Source of the DNA: Neofusicoccum parvum | Taxonomy: Eukaryota > Ascomycota > Dothideomycetes > Botryosphaeriales > Botryosphaeriaceae | Assembly: GCA_020912385.1 (NCBI GenBank) | Contig: CP087222.1 | Coordinates: forward strand, 1-64,000 | Direction: 5' to 3' | Length of the DNA stretch: 64,000 nt | Shown here: in pieces, positions 41,641 through 54,244 of the stretch | Position numbering within the stretch: position 1 is the stretch's first letter | How the letters are laid out: each line of letters opens with the position of its first letter | Program-made: the position numbers and the translations under genes | The notes under the pieces: generated by a model | Seen by the model: only the letters and a program-made list of their open reading frames with translations | Databases searched by the model: none | What the model was told of the DNA's origin: nothing

Positions 41641-42090
41641 GCAAGCCCTGCGCCTACGCTATCTCCCCCTCGCACCTGACCGGCTACCTCGCCAGAAAGC
41701 ACGATGAAGTCGTCCGCCGCGAAAACAAGTATTTATCTAGCGGAAAGAAGCCTCTCAAGGCTTCCCGGGCTATTTCTAACTACCTACTCGGGAAATACGA
41801 CGTTCTTAACCCCCGCCACGTTACCCTACCTACTCCGCCTTTAAGCTCCGCTCTAATCCCGTATCTTAAGTTTGTCCTTGGCCTCTAATATGCTCGGTAT
41901 CCGCGTATAGTCCGCCGATCTATAAACATGCGGAAATAGCTATTAATTTATTTCAATACCTACCGTACAACCCCGTAGCCTACGGCCGCGCGTAGACGTA
42001 TCGTAGATCCACGTAAGGACGACGAGGCTCCTAATTTTCCTAAGATATTCTACCAACGCTTCTTTTTAGCTGGTCCCTAGAGCTGCTATA
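41641..42090 (+). pseudogene. DUF3505-like finger-domain relic
   Basis: The plus strand reads ILICKPCAYAISPSHLTGYL, then ARKHDEVVRRENKYLSS, NPRHVTLPTPPLSSALIPYL and, after TAA, YPRIVRRS...MRK and KIFYQRFFLAG, the usual progress of a DUF3505 domain (CxxC...H...H finger, then a second finger). Stops include TAA at 41888 and TAG near 41938. The first finger resembles CRECRHAVWPDQVEGHLRG at the start of the telomeric helicase, so this may be the N-terminus of a dead relative. Confidence 0.75.
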
Positions 42091-43061
42091 GTTCTTAGCT
42101 CGGCCTGGGAGGCCATCTGTAGCGAATCATATTATTATATACTAGTCCATCTGTAATTAGCGTGGAAGTGGAGTATATCGGGTGCCTCCCGATCCTCCCT
42201 CTCTATACCATGCTAAGCATCTTACTCCTTTGTAAGATTATCTACTTTGCTATAGCTTTCGTGTGGCTAGCGGAATCGACGGTGTGCATGCACTTCGTTT
42301 ACGGATTTCTTGAGATACGCCCTGCGCTACGGTTTCCGTATTAGCTCTGATGCCCGCACGTCACGTAACGCCTCCCATGCGCGGCTCCACGGGCGTGATC
42401 ATGTTAAAGTGCTGTCCGGCTACGCGGACCAGATGGAGGACGGGCTCAGCTATCCCCGGACGGGGTAGATTTTGGTTGCGGAGTCCTCGTCCAGGGGCAG
42501 CTGCACGGTTAGCGTGAAGGGACCACGAGAACGCGGCGTAGTGTGTTAATGGAGGCGTAGAAATGAAACTGGCTTATTGTGGCGGCGGTCCTGATGCTCG
42601 GGATCTGGCTTCAGGCGATGAGCAGTGTAGGGTGTAGAATGTAGTAGTGGTCTTCGGATGCCAAGGCAAGATCGAGAGGTGGTCACTCACGCACCAACCC
42701 TCAGGCTTATTGTTGGAACATGGCCATGCGAACCTCGAGATGTGTTGAGCGTTCGAAGTTGTCCTACCTGAATGAGTGAAGCTGGTCGTGTATACTCAGT
42801 GTATGACCGGGGCAGTTGAAACGATTGAATAGATCGGGTAACATATTGATCACTAACTTGTTATCCAACTCCGGACGTCGCCGCTACTGAAGTGACGCAC
42901 ACATACACGGACGCAACTGCTTGACGGACACGAGTTTGCGGAGCACCAAGCGGAGCACGTTTGAGAGGTAATCGACCAGTTATAAAGTGGAATGGGGTTT
43001 GCATCTTATTGATATACTAACATCCTGTGGTCAGATACGTGAGAGGCTCAAATCCCATGGG
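42091..43061. other. gap with no recognised gene
   Basis: About 1 kb. The left part looks AT-shifted like its neighbour, the right part is normal. No gene supported. Confidence 0.4.
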
Positions 43062-44476
43062 TTACTCAGAATCAATGAACGAGACAGCCATGCGCAAGTC
43101 ATTTTTGATGCGGTCCTCCACATACTCTAGCTCCTCGGTAATATGGTCTTGTATCTCGCACTTCATATCGAGGACCTGGTCGTCGATCCTAGCGTCGATC
43201 AAGTAACTTACCTCATCCTTGGCATCTTCGACGAGGTCCCACGTGTCCGCCTCCAACTTGTCAAACCGTTCATTCGCCTCGTCTCTTAGGTTTTTCGAGC
43301 TGCTCAGTGAGGTCTTCTTTCGCGTCACTGTTTTTGGTCACCTCTTCTCTTAAGCGCTCGTAGCGCTCGGCCTCCTCTTCTCTGGACCGGTCGTTCCGGT
43401 CCTTCGCACCGTCTTCCAACCGGGAGACCTGTTGACATAGCTGAGCGAAGCGTCGAAGTATCTTAGCGTTGTTCTCATTTGAAGCCGCTTCAATGCGGGC
43501 TTGAATGCGCTCTTCCATCTGCGATACTTGCTTCTCTATTTCCTTTCTTACCTCCCGTAGAAGGTACTCGTGTGTTTGAATCATTTCATCCTTGCCACGA
43601 GGCACGACTTCGCTGTGTTCTCCGGCACGGGCGGGTTCATCACTGGTAGATTCTTTGCGCGCTCGCTTCAGCGGCGGCGCTTCATCTGTACCAAGATAAG
43701 TTCAGGCAAACAAGCTATAGCACATACTACAAGGTGTAGAACGCAGCCTTACCGTGAGATCCGGCGGGTGGAGGCGTCGGAGCGAGTTCGTCGTACGAGG
43801 GTGGGCTATCAGGCGGCCTTGCTAGACTGTTCAGGCGACCGGCTTCGAACAAACGAGCTCCATGCCCGTTGTAGAGACGTGACAGGCTCAAATCACTGAC
43901 CATGAGCTTGAGGCCACTGGCGGCCGAGGCGCTGAGAGCATGCAGGGTCTTCGTAGACGCGTTGGTAGCAGGCAGGTACAGGTCAAATAGAGTCGAGGCG
44001 GCTAAGGACTGGGCAAGCTCGAGGGCTCCGGCACTGGATACTGACGAAGGCGCGAAGCTTCGGAGACTTGGGAGCAGCAGAGCACTTGGCTGTGTCAACC
44101 GCACGCGGAGACGTACGATATCCCCGTCGCTAGAGCACTTTTGCTGCTGTACCAGTACGCTCCGAACAGTAGTCGGAAGACCCTCGGTTGTGTTATGGCC
44201 ATCGGGCTGGAGAATTTCGAGGGATTCGATGCGTTCAGGGTACGTGATGATGAAGGCGTTCGTCTTCCTCGGGAGTTCCTTGAATCCGACGGGCACGCGT
44301 AGCTTGATGGATGCAAGCGCTTTGGAAATATCGAGACAGACGTGGAGAGCGAGCTGGCAGGCTGCATTGGGATGCTTATGCCCGAGAATCCGCACGGCGT
44401 CGTCCTGGTCGTGCCAGTGGGCCACGCTAGGGGCAAAGTGGATCGTGTGCTCGCCGCCTCCTTCGGGGTTGGCCAT
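43062..44476 (-). pseudogene. coiled-coil hypothetical protein with one homopolymer frameshift
   Basis: Start ATG 44476 (MANPEGGGEH). Exon 1 44476-43753, intron 43686-43752 (GTAAGG...TACAG, 67 nt), exon 2 43685-43062. The N-terminal ~235 residues form a region with TNAFIITYPERIESLEILQP and LASIKLRVPVGFKELP, seen in a common fungal family without assigned function. Then come a Pro-rich linker (PPSYDELAPTPPP) and a long coiled coil (REVRKEIEKQVSQMEERIQA...). At about 43290 a run of five A (minus strand) shifts the frame; with four A it would run on to a stop at 43062, giving about 448 aa. This may be a real one-base mutation or a sequencing error, so the gene could be alive. Confidence 0.72.
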
Positions 44477-44826
44477 CGTCGCCACTAGTCGGAAGGCAGT
44501 CAGCTGGACAGCAGAGCGCGCAAATGGTGGGGAGCATGCGGCAGGGGTGTAAAAGAGAAACCCTGAGCTGCATCAGCAGTCGAACCCACCCACCCAGGCT
44601 TTTCTTGTTCGAGCAGCCTTGACTCAGTCCAATGGTTCGCGTTGTGACCGAGGCTGGACAACAGGGCTGGGATCGCGGTCGGCAGCCGACAGTTTGGCCT
44701 GTACAGCCCCTGGCAGACCCTCAGCATTCCTTGCGGAGCTTGAGAGCACGAAGCATGGCCTGCTCGCGAATAGCGAGCCCTGTGCAGAAGCCTTCGGTCG
44801 GCGAGCGGATGGCGGGAGCAGCAGTC

Positions 44827-44859
<33 letters not shown>

Positions 44860-47049
44860 CAGCCGGTGCCGTGGTGGCGGCGATGATGACGATGGTGGAT
44901 GAACGGGCACCGATGAGCAAGCGGTGGTGATGGACAAGTGGGTGGTGTGGAGAAGCGGAGCGGGTGGCTGGCGTTGACGGGGAACGGGCGATCGACACAA
45001 TGAGTAAGCAGTGCAGCGACTAATCAAAGGAAGGATGTGCGGACAATCGTTCGTCCAGCGCTGGGCACTCTGCCGCTTTCCTCGCCACCTGCTGCCCTGT
45101 ATCCGCCGCGACGACCACCTGGCTGCCGACTTCTCAGATGGCAAGGTCCGGTTCGACTTCCACATGAGGATCGCTTTCGTTTGCAGCTGGTCAGCTTCGC
45201 TGCTACCAACCCCGACCTCCGCAGCTCGGTCCGCGGCGTGTCCGGCGGCGAGTTGACCACTCTCGAGCTCTCTGTAGCCCGACAGTAGGTTGCACCACCA
45301 TGGCGCGTCCTCGAAGTCTCGTCTAACCAGCGCCGCCAGAAGCAGTTCGAGCCAGCCTGCGGTTCGCATGAGAACATACGTGCAGCCACTGGGTTTGGTC
45401 TGCCGTGCCGGCGACAGGCCCTAGGAAGCATCTATGTTGCTTTAGTAGGAGGCGCTCGTCGAGTAGCACGGCGAGAAACACAGGGATGCCGTTCTTGCCT
45501 ACGACGAAATGAGTTTCTGATATCTGGCTAACGCGCGTCGCTTCCAGCGCCTCCGTAATGCCGATGGTAACCCCGCATCCTCGTCGACTTCGCCTCGATT
45601 GTCCCGGGATGCCTCTGCGTTGTCTCCTTCGCCGTCCCTACTATTACGGAGAGGATCTATGGAGCGAACATGTCTCGTGGCGGAAATGCAAGGCCTCGCT
45701 GCCCGAGGAGCTGGGCGATGGCGCGGAATGCAAGTCCCAGAGGCTGGAAGAATACGGCGAAGAAATCGCCTAGTCTCTTCTGCTAATTCTCTAGTCCTGC
45801 TAATCCGTAGGAGCAGCTCCTGGTTTGGCTGCGCTGCTCCCCCGAGAACGTCGATAGGATGGCTGCATGCGCCCCGCTCGTGATCCTTAATGCTTGCTGA
45901 TATGTGGAAACAACGTCGGTCTGGGTGAGCGTTGCTGTGTGTATAGATTCTGCGCCGCCGTCTGGGTTCTACGACCTCACTCTGGAGAATCCCTGGAGCC
46001 CAAGCCCGAGCCCCAGTTTACACCTAAGCCTGCAACGAAGGAGCGAGGGAAGCTTGAAGTGTCCAAGGATAAGCTATAGGAACCAATGGAACCTCCAGAA
46101 CGCCCCTGTAAAGAAAATCGAAAGGTACCAGCACTCAAGAAGCCTCCGCCACTACGGCGTGATCCAAACGCCAGAGCTACGGCGGAGAATTCTACGACCT
46201 GCACAATGACCTCCCGCGGCTCTGGAGTCAAGGCGACGGCCCGTCGACGCCTGAGACTACGTCTGACATTTTTGCCATGCCTAGCCTGTCTGCCGTGATC
46301 TTAGCCATCCCACTATCTCTTCTGCCTTCACTACCGCTAGACTTCCATCTACGTACCGACCGCGCGGATACCGCCCTTGTCGGGTTGATACGCGGGCATG
46401 GCACTCGTCAGCGACGACCGCCTGCTACAACTCTCCAGCGCCGGGTACAATATCTCGCTCGCCACGGCCGTCCCATGCCCTACTGTTTCTCACCGTTGTC
46501 TTAGCTAGAATCGACAAGGCCGTTGCCTGGCTAAATGACTGTCCCACGTCTACCGCCGCCGGGCTCGACTGCTTCCATTGATACCAGCACCAATCCCACT
46601 TGCTTCCGCGCCTCGTCTTAATGCGGCCGTTTGGGGAGAGTGGCGGTAGAGGAAAAGACCAATCCTTATCTCTTACCCCAAACCGGTTATATGGGACGTC
46701 GAAGGAATCTCTTACTTGCCTGCCCATGGTGAACCATTGTAATTTATATAATCTATCCTCTAAGGTAGCTTTGTTAGAAAAGGTAAGTCAGCTCGCCCTT
46801 TATCTGCCCGGTCAGTCTGTCCTTAATGAAGCCCCGCCTCGTCGTCGAGTAATGCAATGCGGAATTCAGACTTGTTGCTATCCTGATGGTTGTACCCAGA
46901 AGATGATGCACTACAGACTCTGATTACCGACCTTTAACTAGCACGTTCTTCTGCTAGAGCTCGATAGCGTAGAGACTTACTTTTACTCTATCGTTTAGAA
47001 TATTTGACCTGCTTATAATATGCGTCCCGCGCGTTGGAGCGCTTTACTG
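44477..47049. other. gene-poor stretch with a CAG tract
   Basis: Upstream of the coiled-coil gene is GC-rich DNA with an imperfect CAG repeat (44817-44860). A long minus-strand frame over it (44500-45369) is rich in Cys and Arg because of the repeat and is not convincing. From 45.4 to 47.0 kb short broken frames occur and I recognise no family. Confidence 0.45.
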
Positions 47050-47492
47050 TCTACTGTTACGGCACAGCCTTTGAAGACGCAGAAAGGTGAGGGGCTCTCG
47101 AAGGAACCCCGCAAGAAAAAGCATCACCACGTGATTAGTGCACGTGATGATCTGCCCAAGACCCACATGTCGCCCTCACGAGCCGGGCGACATAAAGCAA
47201 CCGTCGCCCATTGTAGCCCGGCTACATGGAGCAACACCAGATTGTCATAGCTTTCCTACAGTATATAAGCACACTCACTTAGCTAGATACTTGACCTTTC
47301 GTGGTCAACTTCGATAATCAATCTACATCATTGATTAGTAACACGGCCTTCGCACGCAGTGCTCAGATACGTGTATTCATCACTTCGTTCTCTCTCCCCT
47401 CTCTTGTACCCACTCAAGGTAAACCCCAACACGGCTTACCACCCTCTTTGGTGTTTGGATCCTTAGAGGTAGAGGCCCGCCGTTACATCTAC
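47050..47492 (+). mobile_element. solo LTR (433 bp) with 5-bp target duplication
   Basis: The LTR, 47055-47487, begins TGTTACGGCACAG and ends GCCCGCCGTTACA. It is flanked on both sides by TCTAC (47050-47054 and 47488-47492). A TATATAAG box near 47262 suggests promoter direction to the right. Two other copies are at 27615-28062 and 58545-58797 (opposite strand). No internal coding region remains. Confidence 0.92.
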
Positions 47493-48557
47493 CGCTTTCC
47501 GAGATCGGGCCACTCCTGACCGATAGCTTGCCGCAGACCCATACCGCTAGCAACCTGTCTACTCGGCCTCAACCAAAAACTCGCTCTTATCGCATTTACT
47601 CACCTTGCCACCCGGCCCGGCTCCGAAGCCACAATGGGTAGACTGTATCGAACACTTGTAGCAGTGGTCGTACTACGTGCGTGCGTGCCTGGCCATCTCT
47701 CAGTGCACGCCCGCACCAGACGATCCCAGCTTGCGGTCTAACTTAACATTCTTGCATATACATCTAGGTGCTCTACGACGGATAGCTATGCGTGTGTGGC
47801 TTGCAGGGACAATGTCGCGCCCCGTTGGCGGCTCTAGTGTGCCCGTTGAAGCTCACGAACTTGTGGGACTTACTTTCTTTTTTTTTGTTGTCTCCCTACA
47901 TCGAGCGCGCGCGCTCAATGGATCGCTGATCTGCTGATAGCATCAAAGGCCAGCGTACGTGCCGAGGATTCTGGGTTGCTTACACTGGGAGGGCACTACT
48001 TATCCGAACGGGTTCTTCTCTCTTATCCTTCCTGGACGCCGTCTGAACTGTTACTAAGTGACTCAGTAACCGGCCGTCGCACACCCTCAGGTTAGTTAAA
48101 GGATTTTCCTGCGCTGTTATTATGCCCGACAGGCTTCCTGGTCGACAGCGAAGTTGCGGGTTCCGCGTATCTTGGTTTCTAGGACTGAGCTTAGCGAAGC
48201 CATCGGCAACCTCACCGATAATATCGGGACTGGCAGTTTCAGCAACAACGGTGAGGGTGCCCGAGCAAGCGCGGCCGTATGTCTCAGCCCCGCTTTAGAA
48301 TGGGAAGCTTATCGACTGCTTAGAGTTTCTTCTGTTGGATGTCAACGCCGTGCTCTCCGTACCGCTCTAGGTCTATACTCGGATGGAAGCTGGCAACGCT
48401 ATATCGTACAGAAGTCTTTCCGATAATGATGTCTCTCAGCCTTGCCTCCGCCGTCCTTCGCCACGCCTCCATAAAAATGTTGAAAATATTCTTAATGTCT
48501 GATACCTATTCTCTCTCATAATGACGCTTCCTCGTAGCCGCGTCTCCAGCTGGCACG
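47493..48557. other. gap with no recognised gene
   Basis: About 1 kb after the solo LTR, with short frames only and a 10-base T run at about 47.88 kb. Nothing supported. Confidence 0.4.
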
Positions 48558-48883
48558 GTGGGCAGGCAAAGAGGTGCTAGAAGCGGCCCGGCAACGACAA
48601 GCGGCGCCGCACGCAGCTTACTATCACCGCACCGTACGAGCCCGAGCGCGGGAAGGACCGCCCACCACCTCGCCGCCACGCTCCCTTTCCCAGATGCGCA
48701 GAGTCAGATGTGTATCCACGCCGACTACCAGACGCACGTAAGCCCCTCTCCCTCTAGCCAGCCCGGCGCCCTACAACGACTCACTCTCTCGCGCACAGTC
48801 TTCCTCTGGCACTCCGCTCGGACCCCGCACAGCCGTGTAAGATTACTGCCACCTTTCAGGCCTCGCCTCCCGCCGCAGCTACT

Positions 48884-49390
48884 ATGCCGAGCTCGAACGC
48901 CTCGTCGTCGTCGCCGACATCGACACGGCCCGACTTAGGCAATCCTCCCTGTCTACCATCCCGTACGCCTCTGCCGCTCCACTGCTTCCGCCTCGACGAC
49001 GACAGGGACACATACTCGGACCCGCACCCGGGCGGAGCTGCGCGCGCGCGGCTGGACGAGGAGATGCCAGAGCAGGCAGACGGCAAGGGCGAGGGCGTTG
49101 ATGGACTGAGAGCCAGCCGGCCACAGGCCCGACTGCGCGGGCGCGGCACGGCAGGACGGTCAAGGCCGGCACGCGGTATTCTTCCCCCCTTCCCATCAAC
49201 CACCAACGACGGCAGCGATCGCAGTCCAAGACGAGGTGGGACAGCACCCAGTGCACGGTGGGGAGGACAAGTGCCGGCCGTTTTCGCGCCTCTGAATTAC
49301 CTGTTGCGGTCAGCGTCGGCTATACCACTCCGACCGTCTGGTGCGCTGCTTCTTCTTCGTCGTCGCCGTGGCCATCTGCTCGGGCCTTGA
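48884..49390 (+). CDS. unrecognised GC-rich open frame, possibly spurious
   Basis: 168 codons rich in Pro, Arg and Ser in a GC-rich stretch (48.5-49.8 kb) that has not suffered the C-to-T change seen nearby. Overlapping long frames exist on the other strand (48856-49256), as expected for GC-rich DNA. No domain or motif recognised. Confidence 0.15.
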   Translation: MPSSNASSSSPTSTRPDLGNPPCLPSRTPLPLHCFRLDDDRDTYSDPHPGGAARARLDEEMPEQADGKGEGVDGLRASRPQARLRGRGTAGRSRPARGILPPFPSTTNDGSDRSPRRGGTAPSARWGGQVPAVFAPLNYLLRSASAIPLRPSGALLLLRRRRGHLLGP

Positions 49391-50282
49391 CCCCGCTCCA
49401 CAGGATGCAGCGCACCACCGGACCGTCGGCGTCTGTCCTCTCCGGGCGCGGACAGACGAAGCAACGGGTCCGCCCTGCCCCCGTATCCGAATCAGCCATC
49501 CGCATCTCGACCGAGGCGTGCCGCGGAGGTGTACGGACGGAAGAGTCGCGGCATGACGGCGCGCTCGGCACCGACGCGGAGGTGCTCGGGAGGTGCTGGG
49601 GTATTCGGGCGAGCGGAGCGCGGGCGACGCAACTCAGCGCGAGGGGGTGCGTGTTCTGGGCGCCGCGGCGGAGAGACGAGTTTCTCTGCCTGGGTCCTCG
49701 CGCGCATCGCGGTAGCGGGGGTGTTTAACGCGGCGAGACTACTGCGAGGGAGATCAGGAAGTCTGTGGAAGGTAGCGGTCGCGGGGGATGCGGCTTGCTG
49801 TTCAACGTTCTACGGCTGGGGTTCTGTACTCTCCTCTGAGACAACTTCGAGGCTTTTGGTTCATGATTGCGTCTGTACTCGAGAGGCTTAGCAGAGCAGA
49901 AGGGTCGGCGAAGGAGATGTGCGCAAGTTTAATGCCTGATAGGGTGGTGTTGAAATGTGAACGTGTTGTTAAATTGTGGTATGGGCTGCTAGAATGTGGT
50001 ACGAGTTGTGAGCGGGTGTCGAAATGTAAAAATTACGTTCAAACGAAGGTTGTGCCAGACTCCGCAGTAGGTACATCTTCTAATTACACCCCGTTCGTTT
50101 ATCCGGCGCGGTGGATCGTGCTCTATGCTTCCTCAGAGGCACGTAGGCGGAGGATGACTGTTACATGTGCCCAGTTCACGGCGCTGGATCTCGGAAACCT
50201 AGGCGCGCCTACTTGTGCGGGAGGACATCGCGTGTAGGCTGCTGATGGCGGCTGTCGACGACAGTCAAGACTATCATCTATA

Positions 50283-52195
50283 GAGATAAATTCATTTTCT
50301 TCCCGATATAGCTCCCTTTCGGGTCCATGCGGGGTAGGCTATCTGCACTATTTTACACGAGGGGGAAAACCCGATCTCATAGGTGGAAAACCCCTCCTTT
50401 CTTCTTGGGTTGGTTGCCTCTACTTATTCCGTTTTTCCTGCTTACCGGTAGAAGCTACTATAGCAGCCCTACATTCGCTAGGTGTTAACCTCAGCTCTCT
50501 CTTTCTCCCATGCCCTGGTGCTGGTCCTCCTGGCCAAGATCCTGGTTCTCCTGGTGGTTCTCCTGGTGGACCTCCTTGGCCTCCTGGTCCATCTCTCTTG
50601 CCAGACTGAACTGGTTTAGCAGCCCTAGGTGCAGAAACCACTTTGTTGCTGCTTGGGCCCCTTTCTTTGTTGATAGGAGGGTGTGGTAGTCTGTAGTTTC
50701 TGCCAGTTGTAGCATCTGTGCTCTGCCTTCTTGGAAGTGGGGGCAGAATAAGAGGATGTGCTTTGGTGTTTGCTTGTGCCAGCCACATGGGCAGGCTGGA
50801 CTGGGGTGGCCTAGTACCTTACGCCTGGAGAGAAAGTCTTCAAGACCAATGTGTTCAGTGCGCAGCTGGGTGAGGAGAGTGCTTTGTGGTTTGGTGAGTT
50901 CGCTGTGGAGCTGCCTGATTTTTGGATTCCAGGATGCGCCCTGGGCCACTGGCTTGTTTCTCCTCTCCTGTGTAGTTTGCTTTGTCCACCTCTCCTTCCA
51001 CAGCTCTCTGATTGCCATGCGAAGCCTGGTTCGCTCTGGATATTTTTGACTTGCAGGGGGGCAGCTGCTGAGGAGGGAGTCCAGTCTCCTCCCTAGCAGT
51101 GTTCTCCTAGCTGGGCCAGAGGCTCCCTTGGCATTCAGTGTGGCCCTAGCAATTATCTTGATGTCCCTGCATGTGTTCTCAACCACTGTAGCTACTGGTC
51201 CCTTTTTGCTTCTGATTGTCTGTGCTAGTGTAAGCTCGTCCATGTGGAGTGAGAGGGGGGCAATCCCAGCCTCATGCTCTAGTGTTTGGATGGGTGTTGA
51301 CTTGTATGCTCCAGAGATGGCACGTAGGCATTGGCTTTGAATTTTTTCCAGGGGTTTGGCTGCTGTCTTTCTTGCTCCTGGGGTCCCTTCTGGGGTGTGC
51401 CACACCCCACAGCCATAGGTGAGAACTGGTCTTACTACTGCAGTGTAGATGTGGCGTGCCTTTGTAAAGGAGGCTCCCCAGGTAGATGCTGCAAGTCTGG
51501 AGAGAGAAGTGCATTGCCTTGTTGCCTTGGCATTGGTCTCCCTGATGTGGGGTCCCCACCTGAGCTTGCTGTCTACATGGATGCCCAGGATCTTAATCTG
51601 TGGCTCAGGGTTGCCCCCAAAGCCAGGGATTTGAATCCTGGCCTTCATGTTGAATCTTTGTGGCCTTCTGGTGAAGTGAATGAGGTGGTACTTGTCTGGG
51701 GAGAATGCAGAGCCATGGGTGGCTGCCCATTGCTCACAAGTGTTGTTGGCCTCCTCTAATGCTCTGCAGTTTTGTTCTGTTGACCTGCTAAAGGTAAGAA
51801 TGTTGGTGTCATCTACAAAGCCTAAGGGGAAGGTGCTTCCCCTTTTGAGCTTTGTAAGGAGGTTGGAAGCAAAGTAGAGGTAGAGGATTGGTGAGAGTGA
51901 GGATCCCTGGGGGATCCCAGTGAGGGTTGGGATCTGTGGGCTGATGTAGCCACCAAAGGAGAGCTGCGTGGACCTGTCCTGCAGGAAGGAGTGTGTGAAT
52001 CTTTCTACCCAGCTTGGTAGCCTTGCTGCTTTCATGTTGTGGAGGAGCCTCTTATGGGAGACATGGTCATAGGCTCCTGAGATGTCCAAGCTAAGCACTG
52101 AGGCTACAAGGCCTGGGTCCTGTGCCCAGACAGTGTATATCTGTTCAGTAAGGAGTTCAAGAGTTGTAGCTGCTGATCTGTTCCTTCTAGCTCCC
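50283..52195 (-). mobile_element. 5'-truncated LINE with perfect 15-bp target duplication
   Basis: Flanked exactly by AGACTATCATCTATA at 50268-50282 and 52196-52210, a target-site duplication. The element reads on the minus strand, from a 5' break at 52195 inside the reverse transcriptase to a 3' UTR ending at 50283. The frame is uninterrupted, so it is recent. A shorter, older copy of the same 3' end is at 26818-27183. Confidence 0.94.
50491..52195 (-). CDS. LINE ORF2 fragment: reverse transcriptase and C-terminal zinc knuckle (partial)
   Basis: Open from the 5' break at 52195 (GARRNRSAATTLELL, the first RT motif) to the stop at 50491; the first internal Met is at 52098. Motifs: LDISGAYDHV, GIPQGSSLSPILY, the catalytic GFVDDTNIL, and the thumb region KILGIHVDSKLRW. 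There is no RNase H domain; the C-terminus has CPCGWHKQTPKHILLFC and ends in a Gln/Glu/His repeat tail encoded by a TCCTGGTGG minisatellite. This differs from the LINEs at 9.5 and 59 kb, which carry RNase H. It cannot move by itself because the endonuclease is missing. Confidence 0.9.
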
Positions 52196-52210
52196 AGACT
52201 ATCATCTATA

Positions 52211-54244
52211 CCAGCCTACTTGAAGTTGGATTCTGGATTCCCTACCGCCTGCTCAAGCCCCAACAGCCTGGAGCCGTACAAAGGTCGGCGCTAACATGGA
52301 GGGAGATACTGCTCCGCTGGTGTCAATATCCTACACGGGGACTACAAAGGGGTAAGTTGTTCAGCCGCTCGGCTCAGCCTGTGTCTGTAGTCTTCCTGCA
52401 CCCACCATAGAGCGTCTCATGTTTGAATCTACTAGGCTTTCGATGATCATGTTTTATCATAGCTGGCGAAGTAGAATGGCGTGATTGGCTGTGGCTTTGT
52501 TGTTTCTTTTCGCCCCGTCAGCATTTATTAAAATAATACGAGCAGGTAGCAAATAGTAGCCGCCTATAGGCATATAGCATACTGCGTAACAAACTATCAA
52601 ACGGGCCTTTTCTTAGCTACGAGGACAAGTAAGCAACTCCGCTAGGCACGGAAAGATGACCGCATCGCCTTTTAAATAAATGCCCGCGGCCGGCTATTCC
52701 GAAAGGGGTATATTGTTGTCAAAATGAGGTGCCAGAGAGATGGACAGGGCAGCTTAGGGAGTGGTCAAGACGGTTAAGGGCAGATGGTCAGGAGTGTGCC
52801 GTAGGAAGAGCTGTACGATGAGAACTTAACGCAACTAGCAGCTGGTAGAATCAGGGGATTCCAGGCACAACTCGACGAGAAAGCATAGAGTAGAGGTCTT
52901 ATCTTGCAGCCTCGCTATGGTGGGATGCATGAATGCCTTAGACCGCTACCGCTTGTGCACGAGACACCTTGAGATCCATTAGTTTCCATCGCTCTCTTTC
53001 CTCGCCACACACCATCTAGACACGAAGCGGGCCGATCTTGCTCTTAGATTCCCTGGCTTGGGTTGGCAGTTAACTTAAGCAACGCCTTGTTGCAGTGAGA
53101 TGTGGTCGTCGGCTATTTAGATGCTTCAACGCGGTTGCGGCGCTGCGCAAGGCTCTTGCTGCTGCTTAGCCTTTTAGATGTCTTTAAGCCCTCCGAAGTC
53201 CAATTGATACTGCGGAAAACCAGTATAGTATCGATAGAGTTGCGGTCGATTTGGGCGAGAACTACGGCTAAGTCCTGTGCTCGTCTTGGATATGGTAGTG
53301 TCAAGATCAGCCGCGTAGTTGCGGATCCTGGTTCCGATGTGTTGATCCCAAGCCGAGTGGGTATTTAGTAGTTCTTGCACGTCTTTATCGACTCTCTGAT
53401 CTACGGGAGTAGGCTATGGCTACGACGGGGGACAGAGGGGAGCTTACAGAAGGAGTCGCGATCATTAATGGTGATTGGTGGATCGCTGTGGGCAAATACG
53501 CTCTGAGATGTCGAAGTTGCTGGCCACGGTAGCTGCAACCTGCTCAACAATTGCTTGGGATAGAGGCCTGTACGAGTCCAAAACGAAGAGATCACCAGGA
53601 GGCGCATCGACAACGGTAAGCGCCTAGTGCTTGCGGGTGGACGAGGTTACGTGGACGGCTTGGACCAAGAAACTCTTATTCCGCTCGCGAGCGAGCATGT
53701 CACTAAGGCTGGTTGCGTGCATGGAATTAAATTACGATTGTGGCTTTTGCAAAGCTACAACTACCTCGAGCGCGTAGTTGATGATGACGCTATTCAGCTC
53801 AGTCTTGGGTCGGAGGCTGGCAAGAGCATGGGCCCGGTCATTCTCGAAGAGCACAACAGGCACGTCTCCATCCAAAGTAGCTACGACAGATGCTACGCTG
53901 CTGCCTTCAGCTGCAGGTGATATATAGCGGTCTCCTAGAACAGAAGATGTCGGAGGCTATGGAGTCTGAAAGCCGCCCGGAGCAAAGGACCGGTGTTGAG
54001 GTAAGGCACGTGATGACGCGTAGGCAGCAGATGCGCGGGTACGCGGTGACGTCACACATTTCGCAGCATCGAGTCTCATTACAGGTATCGTCCGGCCGCC
54101 ACACGATCACCTGCAAAGGTTATTTGCGCTACGCGCTCGTCAGGCACACGATAGCTTTTATAACAGCTGTCGAACATGGAGTAGTATTTATAGACCGTCA
54201 CTGAAGACCTACGGCAATCTCCTTCCACCAGGCTTCGAGCGTCG
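52211..54244. other. gap with no recognised gene
   Basis: About 2 kb of mixed composition. Frames up to 104 codons (53627-54204) show no family features. Confidence 0.4.

Noticed and set aside
44500..45369. 289-codon minus-strand frame with a poly-Cys run
   Set aside because: Driven by the CAG repeat and GC-rich DNA. It lies in the promoter position of the coiled-coil gene and has no family features.
48856..49256. Two overlapping minus-strand frames in GC-rich DNA
   Set aside because: Both strands are open in several frames and no motif or splice signal favours any. At best a weak candidate is listed on the plus strand.
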